Made by a program: the position numbers and the translations under genes. The notes under the pieces are model-generated. The model did no database searches and had not been told where the DNA came from. It saw only the letters and a program-made list of their open reading frames with translations. A stretch of DNA of 64,000 nucleotides. Origin: DASVTR01 sp033855775. GTDB taxonomy: Bacteria > Acidobacteriota > Blastocatellia > Pyrinomonadales > Pyrinomonadaceae. The DNA is taken from the NCBI GenBank assembly GCA_033855775.1, contig JAWVFT010000034.1, positions 1 to 64,000 of the forward strand, given 5' to 3'. Of this stretch, positions 19,483 through 26,480 are shown one piece after another (the first letter of the stretch is position 1; each line of letters starts with the position of its first letter).

Positions 19483-20601
19483 TCACTTGTACAAAATCGG
19501 AATCGACAACTCTTTCATCTGCACGCTGCCCGGCTGAAACGTGCCGACGGGGACGACCAAACGCTCGCCGATGTATTCGACTTCGAGCACGCCGTCTGCT
19601 CCCACCTTGCGACGGATGAAGAAGGCTGCGAGACGATTGGAGGTGGCGACGCGCGTGGCCGTGTTGTACTGCGCGCTGGTGGCGATGGGCAGCGTCATGA
19701 TGCGGCGATTCATCACGCCGTCGGCGCGGTCTTTCGTGCCTGCGCCCTGCAAGTCGCGGTACTGTTGATAGGTGATGTTTTCGCGCGTAATCGTGTCGGG
19801 CGGCTCGTCCGTCGGGTTGGCGTTCGGATGCACGCTGTAGTCGCCAAAGCGCGTGTTGGTTCCGATGCGAGCGTAGCGCGCGTTCTCGGAGCTTGAGAGT
19901 TGCGCCGCCGTGTAGCCGCTCACGGAGTAGCCGTAGGCGTGAATCGTGCCGGTCGTGATTAAGTCTCCGTCCGGCCCCGCCAGCACCTTGTAGCTATTGG
20001 GAGCGCTGTCGTTCCAGGCCTTCGAGCTGAGCGAGACGACGGTGTTCGGCATGAGCGGCGCAGCGGCGTTCTCGATGAAGGTGTAGGCCGTGTAGAACTT
20101 GTTCATCGTCAGCCCGACGGACATGCCGGCGGTGGCCGTGGCGGACAAGTTCTGCGTTTGACTGATGACGAGCGAAGCGAAGATGACGTTGACGGGCTTG
20201 GGCGGCAGCGCCACCCGGACGAAACGAATCGAGGCCGGATTGCTTTGCGCCGTGGCCGAGTCAACGTAAGAGCCGTTCAGGTTCGAGGCGAAGGAAACGT
20301 TCGTGCTGGCTAACGTCACGTCAACCTTGAAATCGTATTTGTTCAAGACCTTCGTGGCTTCGCTGACGGCGGCCTTGATGCCGCCCGACGTAGAGTTAAG
20401 CTGAGTCGCCGCCGCCATGGCCGCGGCGTCCGCAGCGTTCTGCAATTCGGCCTTCGCGTTGTAGAGATGGCTGATGTCAATAGCCAGCCCGGCGATGAGC
20501 AGAAGGGTCAACATGCCGATGGCCGTCAACGCCATGACCGCGCCGCGCTCGCCCTTTCGCTCGCGCGAACCAACCGGCAAAGCCTGCTTCCTCTCGTTCA
20601 T
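19483..20601 (-). CDS. tadG: TadG-like pilus protein
   Basis: The 372-residue protein begins with a short basic leader and RGAVMALTAIGMLTLLLIAGLAIDISHLYNAKAELQNAADAAAMAAA, the TadE/TadG-type putative Flp pilus-assembly N-terminal region. A large extracytoplasmic domain rich in Thr, Ser and Asn follows. No VWA metal motif is obvious, so it corresponds to the short TadG class. GAGGAGG lies before ATG. Confidence 0.85.
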   Translation of the reverse strand: MNERKQALPVGSRERKGERGAVMALTAIGMLTLLLIAGLAIDISHLYNAKAELQNAADAAAMAAATQLNSTSGGIKAAVSEATKVLNKYDFKVDVTLASTNVSFASNLNGSYVDSATAQSNPASIRFVRVALPPKPVNVIFASLVISQTQNLSATATAGMSVGLTMNKFYTAYTFIENAAAPLMPNTVVSLSSKAWNDSAPNSYKVLAGPDGDLITTGTIHAYGYSVSGYTAAQLSSSENARYARIGTNTRFGDYSVHPNANPTDEPPDTITRENITYQQYRDLQGAGTKDRADGVMNRRIMTLPIATSAQYNTATRVATSNRLAAFFIRRKVGADGVLEVEYIGERLVVPVGTFQPGSVQMKELSIPILYK

Positions 20602-20639
20602 CGTTGCCTCCTCTCCGACCGTCTACACGAATCCTGATG

Positions 20640-20692
20640 TTCAACTGTTGACCGCTTGCGCGGCGGTCGTCAGTCTTTCAACTGGCGACCGC
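20640..20692. repeat. Short repeats between the secretin and TadG genes
   Basis: GCGGTCG (20663-20669) and CGACCGC (20686-20692) can pair. The words TTCAACTG...TTGACCGC and TTTCAACTGGCGACCGC occur as near-direct copies around them. This is a small, weaker member of the word-array hairpin class, in a 104-base gap. Confidence 0.45.
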
Positions 20693-20705
20693 ATAACGCC
20701 CCGCT

Positions 20706-22295
20706 TCATCTCTGAGGCGCGGGCGGAAGCTCTTCGACTGGACGCGCGGCGCGCGGCGCGGGCGCGAGCCACTCCTGCATGGCGGGCGGCAAGAAACTGA
20801 TGGTCGTGTTGGCCGCAGGCAGAGCGACGGGCGCGGCGGGCTTCGTCGCCTTGTCCGTCGATTCCGTGTTTGACGCGGGCTGCGGGTGCCCGCCTTCGCC
20901 GACCGAATAGCCGCTCTGGCCCTGAATGCCTTCGCCCTTCGGCTCGATGCCGAGCGGGGTTGAGCGGATGCCGTCGATGCCGCGCATCTGCGGAATGTCG
21001 TCGCGGTTGACGGGCTTGACCAACTGCGCCGTCACGATGAACATCAACTCGGTTTCATTCTTCTGATACTGCTTTGACTTGAACAGATTTCCGAGAATCG
21101 GGATGTCGCCGATGACCGGAACTTTCGAGAGCGACTTCGATTCCGAGTTGTCCAACAGTCCGGCGAGGGCGAAGCTCTGGCCGTCGCGCAGTTCGATGCC
21201 CGTCTTCGCCTTGCGCGTCTTGAGGCCGGGAATGACGAAGCCGTCAAACTTGACGCCGTTGGAGAAATCAATGGTCGAGACTTCCGGCTCAAGCTCAAGG
21301 CGGATGTGGTCTTCATCAATAATCGTCGGCTTGAAGTTGAGCTTGACGCCATACTCTTTCCAGACGATGGTGACGATGGTGCGCGTGCCATCCGATTGCA
21401 CGATAGGCACTGGAAACTCGCCGCCCGCCAGAAAGCTCGCCTGCTGCCCGTCCATCGCGATGACGTTCGGCTCGGCCAGCGAGCGCACGGCTCCCTGCGT
21501 TTGCAGCATCCGCAGCATCCCAAGCATGTTGCCGCCCATCACCAGCACGTTGAGCGCGCTGCCTGAGAGCACGCTGCCGAGGATGCCGCCGCCGACAGAG
21601 GCGTTCGGATTGGTCGGGCCTGAAATGGCGCTTGGGCCTGTGCCGCCGTTGACGTAGCCGCCGCTACCGGGCGCGCCCTGATAGGCGAAGGAAGTGCCGA
21701 GGTCTTTGATTCGATTGCGGCTCACTTCGGCGATGCGCACCTGCAACTGCACCTGCTTCACGCCCTTCTCCGGCGACGACAGCATGTTGACCGACTTGAA
21801 GCCCGCGGCCTCGACCACAGCCTGCACGCGCGTGGCCGTGATGGGGTCTGCGACGCTGCCGGAGATGACGACCGAGCCGTTGGCCTGGCTCAAGCGAATG
21901 TCGTCTTTCGGAAAGAGCGCGCGAATCTGCGAGTCAATCAAAGAGAGGTTGGCGCGGACGAAAACGTCGAAGACGATGTACTGGCCCGCCGCCTGTTCCC
22001 ACGCGATAAAGTTGACCTGCCCGAAAGCCTTGCCGTTGACCAGCACTTGATTCGGGGCCACCAGCACGGCTTCCGCAATCTCTGCGTTCGAGACGGAGAA
22101 GCGTCCGATGGGACGGTCGAAGTTGATGACGCGCGATTGGCCCACGAGCACGTTGACGGGGACTGACTCCTTGTTGCGCTCGAAGGACGCGCTGTAGGAA
22201 GTCTCCTGCGCGCGGGCCGTCAGCGCGGCGGTTGAAAGAATTATCGCCGCGCAAACGAGACTCACGAGGCGTGCGATTGGGTAACGGGTCGGCAT
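20706..22295 (-). CDS. Tad outer-membrane secretin (RcpA/CpaC)
   Basis: The 529-residue outer-membrane channel has a signal peptide (LVSLVCAAIILSTAALTARAQ), an N-terminal pilus/secretin domain (VLVGQSRVINFDRPIGRFSVSNAEIAEAVLV), a BON-like segment, then the secretin core including the conserved ELRDGQSFALAGLLDN and VPVIGDIPILGNLFKS. The C-terminal 80 residues form a Pro/Ala-rich extension (PARPVEELPPAPQR at the end). AAAGGAG precedes ATG 22295. Confidence 0.95.
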   Translation of the reverse strand: MPTRYPIARLVSLVCAAIILSTAALTARAQETSYSASFERNKESVPVNVLVGQSRVINFDRPIGRFSVSNAEIAEAVLVAPNQVLVNGKAFGQVNFIAWEQAAGQYIVFDVFVRANLSLIDSQIRALFPKDDIRLSQANGSVVISGSVADPITATRVQAVVEAAGFKSVNMLSSPEKGVKQVQLQVRIAEVSRNRIKDLGTSFAYQGAPGSGGYVNGGTGPSAISGPTNPNASVGGGILGSVLSGSALNVLVMGGNMLGMLRMLQTQGAVRSLAEPNVIAMDGQQASFLAGGEFPVPIVQSDGTRTIVTIVWKEYGVKLNFKPTIIDEDHIRLELEPEVSTIDFSNGVKFDGFVIPGLKTRKAKTGIELRDGQSFALAGLLDNSESKSLSKVPVIGDIPILGNLFKSKQYQKNETELMFIVTAQLVKPVNRDDIPQMRGIDGIRSTPLGIEPKGEGIQGQSGYSVGEGGHPQPASNTESTDKATKPAAPVALPAANTTISFLPPAMQEWLAPAPRAARPVEELPPAPQR

Positions 22296-22338
22296 GATAA
22301 AAGACTCCTTTGGGTGGCGGAAAAAGTGGTTCCGTGGT

Positions 22339-22416
22339 CAGTCAATCGTGTTCGTTCATCAGTAGCCAGTTGAAGCAACTTGCCTGTGCCGTTGAACGGC
22401 TACTGATGGTTGACTC
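22339..22416. repeat. Inverted repeat between cpaB and the secretin gene
   Basis: CATCAGTAGCC (22357-22367) pairs with GGCTACTGATG (22398-22408). An outer segment AGTCAA (from 22340) matches TTGACT (22409-22414) across a bulge. The inner loop repeats GTTGAA/TTCAAC-type words. The element begins a few bases after the cpaB stop and lies before the secretin ribosome-binding site. Confidence 0.65.
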
Positions 22417-22419
22417 AAT

Positions 22420-23355
22420 TCATTCTGGAAACTCGACGCTCCGTTTTTTGCTGCCCTCAATCATCTCGACGGAGGGGCGCGGCGGCGGCGGGGGCGCGAC
22501 GCTAACGGGCGCGGCGGGCTGAGCGGGTTCGACGTACGGTTGCATCTGCACACGCTGGCGGCGCGGCGCGGGGGAGGGCTTGGTTTCAGTTTTGGGTTGT
22601 TCGCTTTTGAGCGAGCCGGGTTCGGGGATGGTCGTGGCGCGCTCGCCCGTCAGCAAGCTGCGCTTGTCCTGTCCGTGGGTCTGCGAGTCGCCCTGGTCAA
22701 TCTGGTTGCGCATGACGAGTTGCAGCTTGCCTTCGTTGGAAGCGAGCGCGAGTTTCTCGGCTTGCTCCGGCGTGACCTGCAAGGTGACGGCCTTAACGGA
22801 GTTGGCTTCGCGCTCGTCCTTCGGCTTGTCTATGTTCTGGCCGTTGGCGAGCACCTTGATATTTTGCAGGACTATCTTCGAGATGGGGTCTTGATTCGTA
22901 GCCTTGTCCGGCGGGTTGATGACGACGACGACATCGACGGTCGCTCCCGGCTGGATGAAGCCGGAGATGCCCGCGGCGTCGTCAACCTTGACGGTCATCG
23001 CGCGATAGCCTTCGGGAATGACAGCGGACAGACCGGCGGCTGTGCCTTCGGGCGCGAGCTTGATGTCGGTGATGGTTTCGCGCGCGGCGATGTTGACGAC
23101 GGCGACGCGACCGTTCAATTTATCAACTGATTCAAAAGTGCCGTCGGGCGTCGTGCCGCTCGGAGCCTGCACAGACTCGACTTGCTCGCTCGTGATTTTG
23201 GTTCCGAGCGGAATCGCCACCTTGGCCACCACGACGGTGTTCATGTTTGTCCCGTTAGCCTGCGCGCTCGACAGATAGCGGCTGACGGAAACAGCGGCGA
23301 GCAGCCCGAAGACCAGCGCGCCGGTCAGGACGATTAGAAAACGTTTGTTACGCAT
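22420..23355 (-). CDS. cpaB: Flp pilus assembly protein CpaB/RcpC (SAF domain)
   Basis: The 311-residue protein has an N-terminal membrane helix (FLIVLTGALVFGLLAAVSVSRYL), a SAF domain (VVVAKVAIPLGTKITSEQVESVQAP) and the RcpC-type segment GYRAMTVKVDDAAGISGFIQPGATVDVVVVI. The C-terminal 80 residues are Pro-rich (SVAPPPPPRPS). RcpC/CpaB helps assemble the secretin complex in the periplasm. GGAGAATACCGCG precedes ATG. Confidence 0.94.
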   Translation of the reverse strand: MRNKRFLIVLTGALVFGLLAAVSVSRYLSSAQANGTNMNTVVVAKVAIPLGTKITSEQVESVQAPSGTTPDGTFESVDKLNGRVAVVNIAARETITDIKLAPEGTAAGLSAVIPEGYRAMTVKVDDAAGISGFIQPGATVDVVVVINPPDKATNQDPISKIVLQNIKVLANGQNIDKPKDEREANSVKAVTLQVTPEQAEKLALASNEGKLQLVMRNQIDQGDSQTHGQDKRSLLTGERATTIPEPGSLKSEQPKTETKPSPAPRRQRVQMQPYVEPAQPAAPVSVAPPPPPRPSVEMIEGSKKRSVEFPE

Positions 23356-23403
23356 CGCGGTATTCTCCGTTTCGGAATCAAAAAGGGTTTGCGCGCCCGC
23401 TCG

Positions 23404-23931
23404 TCAGGCGCGAAAGACGGCCAGCGAAATCAGGCTGCCGACGGTGATGGCCACGCCGTAGGGAATCGTCAATCGCCGGTCGGCAGGCACGGCGAAGCGC
23501 GGCATCTGCCAGCCCGGCAGCAGCCCGACTAAGATTTGCAGGACGCGCTGCATCGTCGTCCGTATGGCTCCGGCGCGCAGCATCAGGCAGACGGCCAGCA
23601 GGCCGCCCGTCAGGATGACGACGAGGAAAGTCGGCAACACGAGTTGCGCCCCGACGACCGAGCCGATGGCGGCGAAGAGCTTCACGTCGCCCGCGCCCAT
23701 CGCGCCGAAGACGTGCAGGATGAACATCAATGTGAAGGCGAGGACGCAGCCGCCCAGGCTCGCCAGCGCGCCTTGCAGACCGCCGTAAATGAGATTGATG
23801 ACCAGACCACTGAGCAGCGTGGACAACACAAAAGCGTTCGGGATGCGCCGGTAGCGCACGTCGTAATAACTAATGATGACGGCCAGCGGAATCAGCAATG
23901 CGCAACTGACAATAACGAGAGGGCTAGACAT
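23404..23931 (-). CDS. tadV: Prepilin peptidase TadV/CpaA
   Basis: This 175-residue polytopic aspartic protease processes Flp prepilins and TadE-type pseudopilins. The two catalytic aspartates are visible in the family motifs YYDVRYRRIPNAF (near residue 24) and GAMGAGDVKLFAAIG (near residue 80). It is a short (A24B) prepilin peptidase without an N-methylation domain. It lies immediately downstream of the three Flp pilin genes, separated from them by a hairpin. Confidence 0.94.
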   Translation of the reverse strand: MSSPLVIVSCALLIPLAVIISYYDVRYRRIPNAFVLSTLLSGLVINLIYGGLQGALASLGGCVLAFTLMFILHVFGAMGAGDVKLFAAIGSVVGAQLVLPTFLVVILTGGLLAVCLMLRAGAIRTTMQRVLQILVGLLPGWQMPRFAVPADRRLTIPYGVAITVGSLISLAVFRA

Positions 23932-24019
23932 TTCTCACTCCATCGGAGGCGAACTGTGAAACGAGTTGAACCCCTATCGCAGGGGCAGTTGAGTCAAAAG
24001 CTTGTTATGAAGATTTAAG

Positions 24020-24074
24020 TGGAGGGCGCGCTCAAGCTATGGCTTGATGGCAGGCTCTTGAGCGCGCCGTCCTC
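24020..24074 (-). terminator. Hairpin between the Flp pilin genes and tadV
   Basis: GGCGCGCTCAAG (24025-24036) and CTTGAGCGCGCC (24057-24068) are perfect 12-base complements, extended by GAGG/CCTC. It lies just past the stop of the last pilin gene. No T-tract follows, so it may be an RNA-stabilising or partial-termination hairpin that keeps pilin transcripts in excess over assembly genes. Confidence 0.65.
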
Positions 24075-24092
24075 TTAGTTTTGCGACCGTGG

Positions 24093-24245
24093 CTAGCCGA
24101 GCTTGCTCGCCAGCGCGTTGATTTTGCCGGCAATGTTTCCGCCCAGAAGTTGAAAGGCTGCGATGGCTGCCAGCGTCACCAGGGCCGCTGCGGCGGCATA
24201 CTCTGACAGTTCCATTCCAGTCTCATCACGCAGAAACTTCTTCAT
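24093..24245 (-). CDS. Flp-type major pilin (copy 1, divergent)
   Basis: The 50-residue prepilin begins MKKFLRDETGMELSEYAAAAALV and ends GKINALASKLG. The Gly-Met cleavage context, the Glu at position +3 of the processed form and the hydrophobic helix are typical of Flp pilins. It is too short for most ORF callers. It differs from the other two copies at about ten positions. AAAAGGAGC-like sequence precedes ATG. Confidence 0.92.
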   Translation of the reverse strand: MKKFLRDETGMELSEYAAAAALVTLAAIAAFQLLGGNIAGKINALASKLG

Positions 24246-24274
24246 CACCTTGCGGCTCCTTTTCGTCCGTGCGG

Positions 24275-24430
24275 CTACTTGATGGTGTTAGCCAGAGCGT
24301 TGATTTTGCCGCCGATGTTGGTGCCTAAAAGTTGGAAGGCGGCGACCGCGGCCAAGGCCACGAGAGCGGCGGCCACAGCGTATTCAGACAACTCAAGACC
24401 GGTTTCGTCGCGCAGGAATCTCTTAATCAT
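24275..24430 (-). CDS. Flp-type major pilin (copy 2)
   Basis: The 51-residue prepilin begins MIKRFLRDETGLELSEYAVAAALV and ends NIGGKINALANTIK. It is almost identical to copy 3, from which it differs at three residues, showing a recent tandem duplication or gene conversion. An AAGGAG-type site lies upstream. Confidence 0.93.
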   Translation of the reverse strand: MIKRFLRDETGLELSEYAVAAALVALAAVAAFQLLGTNIGGKINALANTIK

Positions 24431-24459
24431 GTTTCTACTCCTTCGTGTGGTTCGGACTG

Positions 24460-24615
24460 TTACTTGATGGTGTTGGCCAGCGAGTTAATCTTGGCGCCGA
24501 TGTTGGTGCCCAAGAGTTGGAAGGCGGCGACGGCGGCCAAAGCCACGAGGGCGGCGGCGACGGCGTACTCTGAAAGCTCAAGACCGGTTTCATCGCGGAA
24601 GAATCTCTTAATCAT
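24460..24615 (-). CDS. Flp-type major pilin (copy 3)
   Basis: The 51-residue prepilin begins MIKRFFRDETGLELSEYAVAAALV and ends NIGAKINSLANTIK. Start 24615 is supported by AAAGGAGC ten bases upstream and by identity with copy 2. The open frame runs to 24657, but that would add a leader absent from the paralogues. Transcribed first among the three pilin genes. Confidence 0.93.
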   Translation of the reverse strand: MIKRFFRDETGLELSEYAVAAALVALAAVAAFQLLGTNIGAKINSLANTIK

Positions 24616-24712
24616 GGTGGTTGCTCCTTTAAGTTTGGTTGAAGGGTTGAGGGTCAAGCCCGTGCCGCATCGTGCGCTTGCCTCGCGCGAGCGGGACGGA
24701 CAGTTAAAGAAC

Positions 24713-24997
24713 TCAGTAACCGAGACTGATGGCCGAAGCTTCGACGGCTTCGTGCCTGTCCGTCCCGGACTGCGACGGCGCGCTGCGTTGCGCTTTCGTC
24801 ATGCGTCGGCCAAGGCCGTTGACGATGCTGGCGATTGCTCCGCCGAAGGCGAGAGCCATCAACAGGAAGTCGTCCTGCGTGCCTTGCGAGAGCGCGACGG
24901 CGCGCGCCCCGACAATCAAAGCGGCGGCGAAAAACGGCGCGACCAACACGATGCCGACGAACGATAAGAACATCTTGAGACTGACTGCTTTCATCAT
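24713..24997 (-). CDS. Small membrane protein at the head of the Tad locus
   Basis: No family was recognised. From the tandem ATG at 24997 (AGGAAGAAAG upstream) the product is 94 residues. It has two hydrophobic segments, MFLSFVGIVLVAPFFAAALIVG and LLMALAFGGAIASIVNGLG, and a polar C-terminal tail (RRMTKAQRSAPSQSGTDRHEAVE). It is the first gene after the sigma-54-like promoter and about 100 bases before the pilin genes, so a pilus-related role is inferred from position only. Confidence 0.65.
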   Translation of the reverse strand: MMKAVSLKMFLSFVGIVLVAPFFAAALIVGARAVALSQGTQDDFLLMALAFGGAIASIVNGLGRRMTKAQRSAPSQSGTDRHEAVEASAISLGY

Positions 24998-25061
24998 CTT
25001 TCTTCCTCGCCTTCTCGTCTTCGATTGCGACGCTTTCATGCTTCGCGGACACAACGCTCTT

Positions 25062-25077
25062 TACAAGACGCGTGCCG
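25062..25077 (-). promoter_or_regulatory. Candidate sigma-54 promoter of the Tad locus
   Basis: On the minus strand the sequence reads CGGCACG-N4-TTGTA, against the sigma-54 consensus TGGCACG-N4-TTGCA. It keeps the -24 GGCAC and correct spacing but has T for C in the -12 GC. It is about 65 bases upstream of the first gene. A sigma-54-dependent activator is encoded 1.4 kb further upstream. A near-copy (CGGCACG-N3-TTGAC) with one base too few lies before pilin copy 3. Confidence 0.4.
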
Positions 25078-25437
25078 CGACGCGCGCTCGTTGAAAAACG
25101 CGATAAGCAAAGGCTTTCACGCAACACGCGCCATGAACGCTTGTCGCCGCGCGTTGACAAACGACTGGCCCTCAACGCTTGAGACGCCACGCCAACTCAG
25201 CTTTCATCTCAATAACGCTCAGGGTTTTTCGATTGTCGCCGTCAGTTGACAACGCTTGCGCCCGCATTTACCCAACGGCTACGCCCACGCACACAAAGCG
25301 CGCGTCGTAGAGCTTCGCCTTGGGCTCAAGGAGTCGCGTTTAAGACTGAAGGGAATTTAACTGATCGCTGCGCCAGAGAAGATGAGGTCTGCGTCAGACA
25401 CTTTTGAAGCTACGGGAGATGCTTTAAGGCTTATCGG
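25078..25437. other. Non-coding stretch between the Tad promoter and the 21-bp array
   Basis: No gene is supported. Short open frames have no ribosome-binding site and no recognisable composition. It may contain upstream activator sites for the sigma-54-like promoter, but no clear palindromic pair could be singled out. Confidence 0.4.
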
Positions 25438-25795
25438 ATGTCCCACAGCCCCGATGTTCTCTCACACAAGAGTTATGTGCGACAACATTAGAGTTATGGG
25501 AGAGAACACAAGAGCAATGTGAGAGAACATTAGAACAATGTGAGAGAACATTGGAGTTATGGGAGACAACATTGCTCTGATGTTCTCTCCCACAGCCTTA
25601 ATGTTCTCTCCCACGGCCCTGATGTTGTCTCCCATAGCTCTAATGTTCTCTCCCACAGCCCCGATGTTCTCTCACATAGCTTTAATGTTGTCGCACATTG
25701 CTCCAATGTTCTCTCACATTGTTCTAATGTTCTCTCACATTGCTCTAATGTTCTCTCCCACAAGGCTTATCTGAGAGAACATCGGGGTTGTGGGA
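25438..25795. repeat. 21-bp tandem repeat array with orientation switches (giant composite palindrome)
   Basis: The unit is approximately ATGTTCTCTCCCACAGCYCTA. Nine plus-oriented units start exactly every 21 bases at 25580, 25601, 25622, 25643, 25664, 25685, 25706, 25727 and 25748. Five reversed units precede them, with AACAT (one AACAC) ending at 25488, 25509, 25530, 25551 and 25572. Two plus units flank the left side (25438 partial, 25454) and one reversed unit the right (25772-25794). The ends share AAGGCTTATC. Variation is confined to CCC/CAC and AGC/TTG-type positions. All reading frames are largely open because the period is a multiple of three; no gene is proposed. Confidence 0.95.
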
Positions 25796-25875
25796 GTTCA
25801 ATTGAAGGCTGTTTGATGCCCGTAAACGCTTGAGAGAGCGCAGTTAATGCAAGTTGCAAGCAAACGCAGGCTGGA

Positions 25876-26376
25876 TTAGTGCGAAAGATGGCGTAATGTC
25901 TGAAAGACGAACAGGGCGAGGCTCAGGCTGCTGCCCGCGATGGTGAACGTCCACTCGACCACGGGACTCTTGCGGCGCAACAGCGAACGCAACATCACCA
26001 TCCCGCACTTCCAACCGTCCTGCTGGTAGAGCGGCAACAAATTCGTCGCCGCCAGCAACAGATTCATCATGCTGAACGGCGTCCCCTGAGTCAGCGCGGC
26101 GGCCACAGAGTTGACGATGATGCCCGCCAGCAACACCAACACCTGACGGCTCAAAGGTCTGCGCTGCAACTCCGCCATGTTCATCCGCACATAAGCCCCG
26201 ACGGGCAAAGCGTGCAGCTTGTACTCGACTCCGCCGGAGCTAAAGCCCCAAAGCCTGCGCCCCCAACCTAAGCCGAACTCGCTGACCGGCACGCGACAAG
26301 CCCACGCCGCGACCAGATGACCGAGTTCGTGTATGAACAGAGCGACGATGAAAGAGACTACGTAAGAGAGGAGCAT
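25876..26376 (-). CDS. M50 family (site-2 protease-like) membrane metallopeptidase
   Basis: The 166-residue intramembrane protease has zinc ligands HELGH in its first helix (residues 16-20) and the second motif NLLPLYQQDGW, with the Asp that completes the site, near residue 120. Hydrophobic segments fit a minimal three- to four-helix M50 core without PDZ or CBS domains. It is followed by the 21-bp array and preceded by the sigma-54 activator in the same orientation. Its substrate is unknown; an anti-sigma factor or pilus-related protein is possible. Confidence 0.88.
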   Translation of the reverse strand: MLLSYVVSFIVALFIHELGHLVAAWACRVPVSEFGLGWGRRLWGFSSGGVEYKLHALPVGAYVRMNMAELQRRPLSRQVLVLLAGIIVNSVAAALTQGTPFSMMNLLLAATNLLPLYQQDGWKCGMVMLRSLLRRKSPVVEWTFTIAGSSLSLALFVFQTLRHLSH

Positions 26377-26480
26377 CGGAATGTTTGAGGCAACGGAAAG
26401 AAGTGTTTGATGAAGCCCGAAGACGCATGAACGCCTTGCTGTTGAAACTCAGGAACCCACGGATAGCGCGTCTCTCATGC

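Noticed and set aside
24616..24712. Second sigma-54 promoter directly before the pilin genes
   Set aside because: CGGCACG and TTGAC are present but the spacer is one base short, which normally abolishes sigma-54 recognition.
25462..25774. Long open frames on both strands through the 21-bp array, encoding heptad phrases such as MFSHIAL and GENIRAM
   Set aside because: The period is a multiple of three and the unit lacks stops in most frames, so every frame is open. There is no ribosome-binding site and the orientation switches break any single protein.
25438..25795. CRISPR array
   Set aside because: Units are contiguous with 21-base spacing, spacers are absent, orientation changes, and no cas gene is near.
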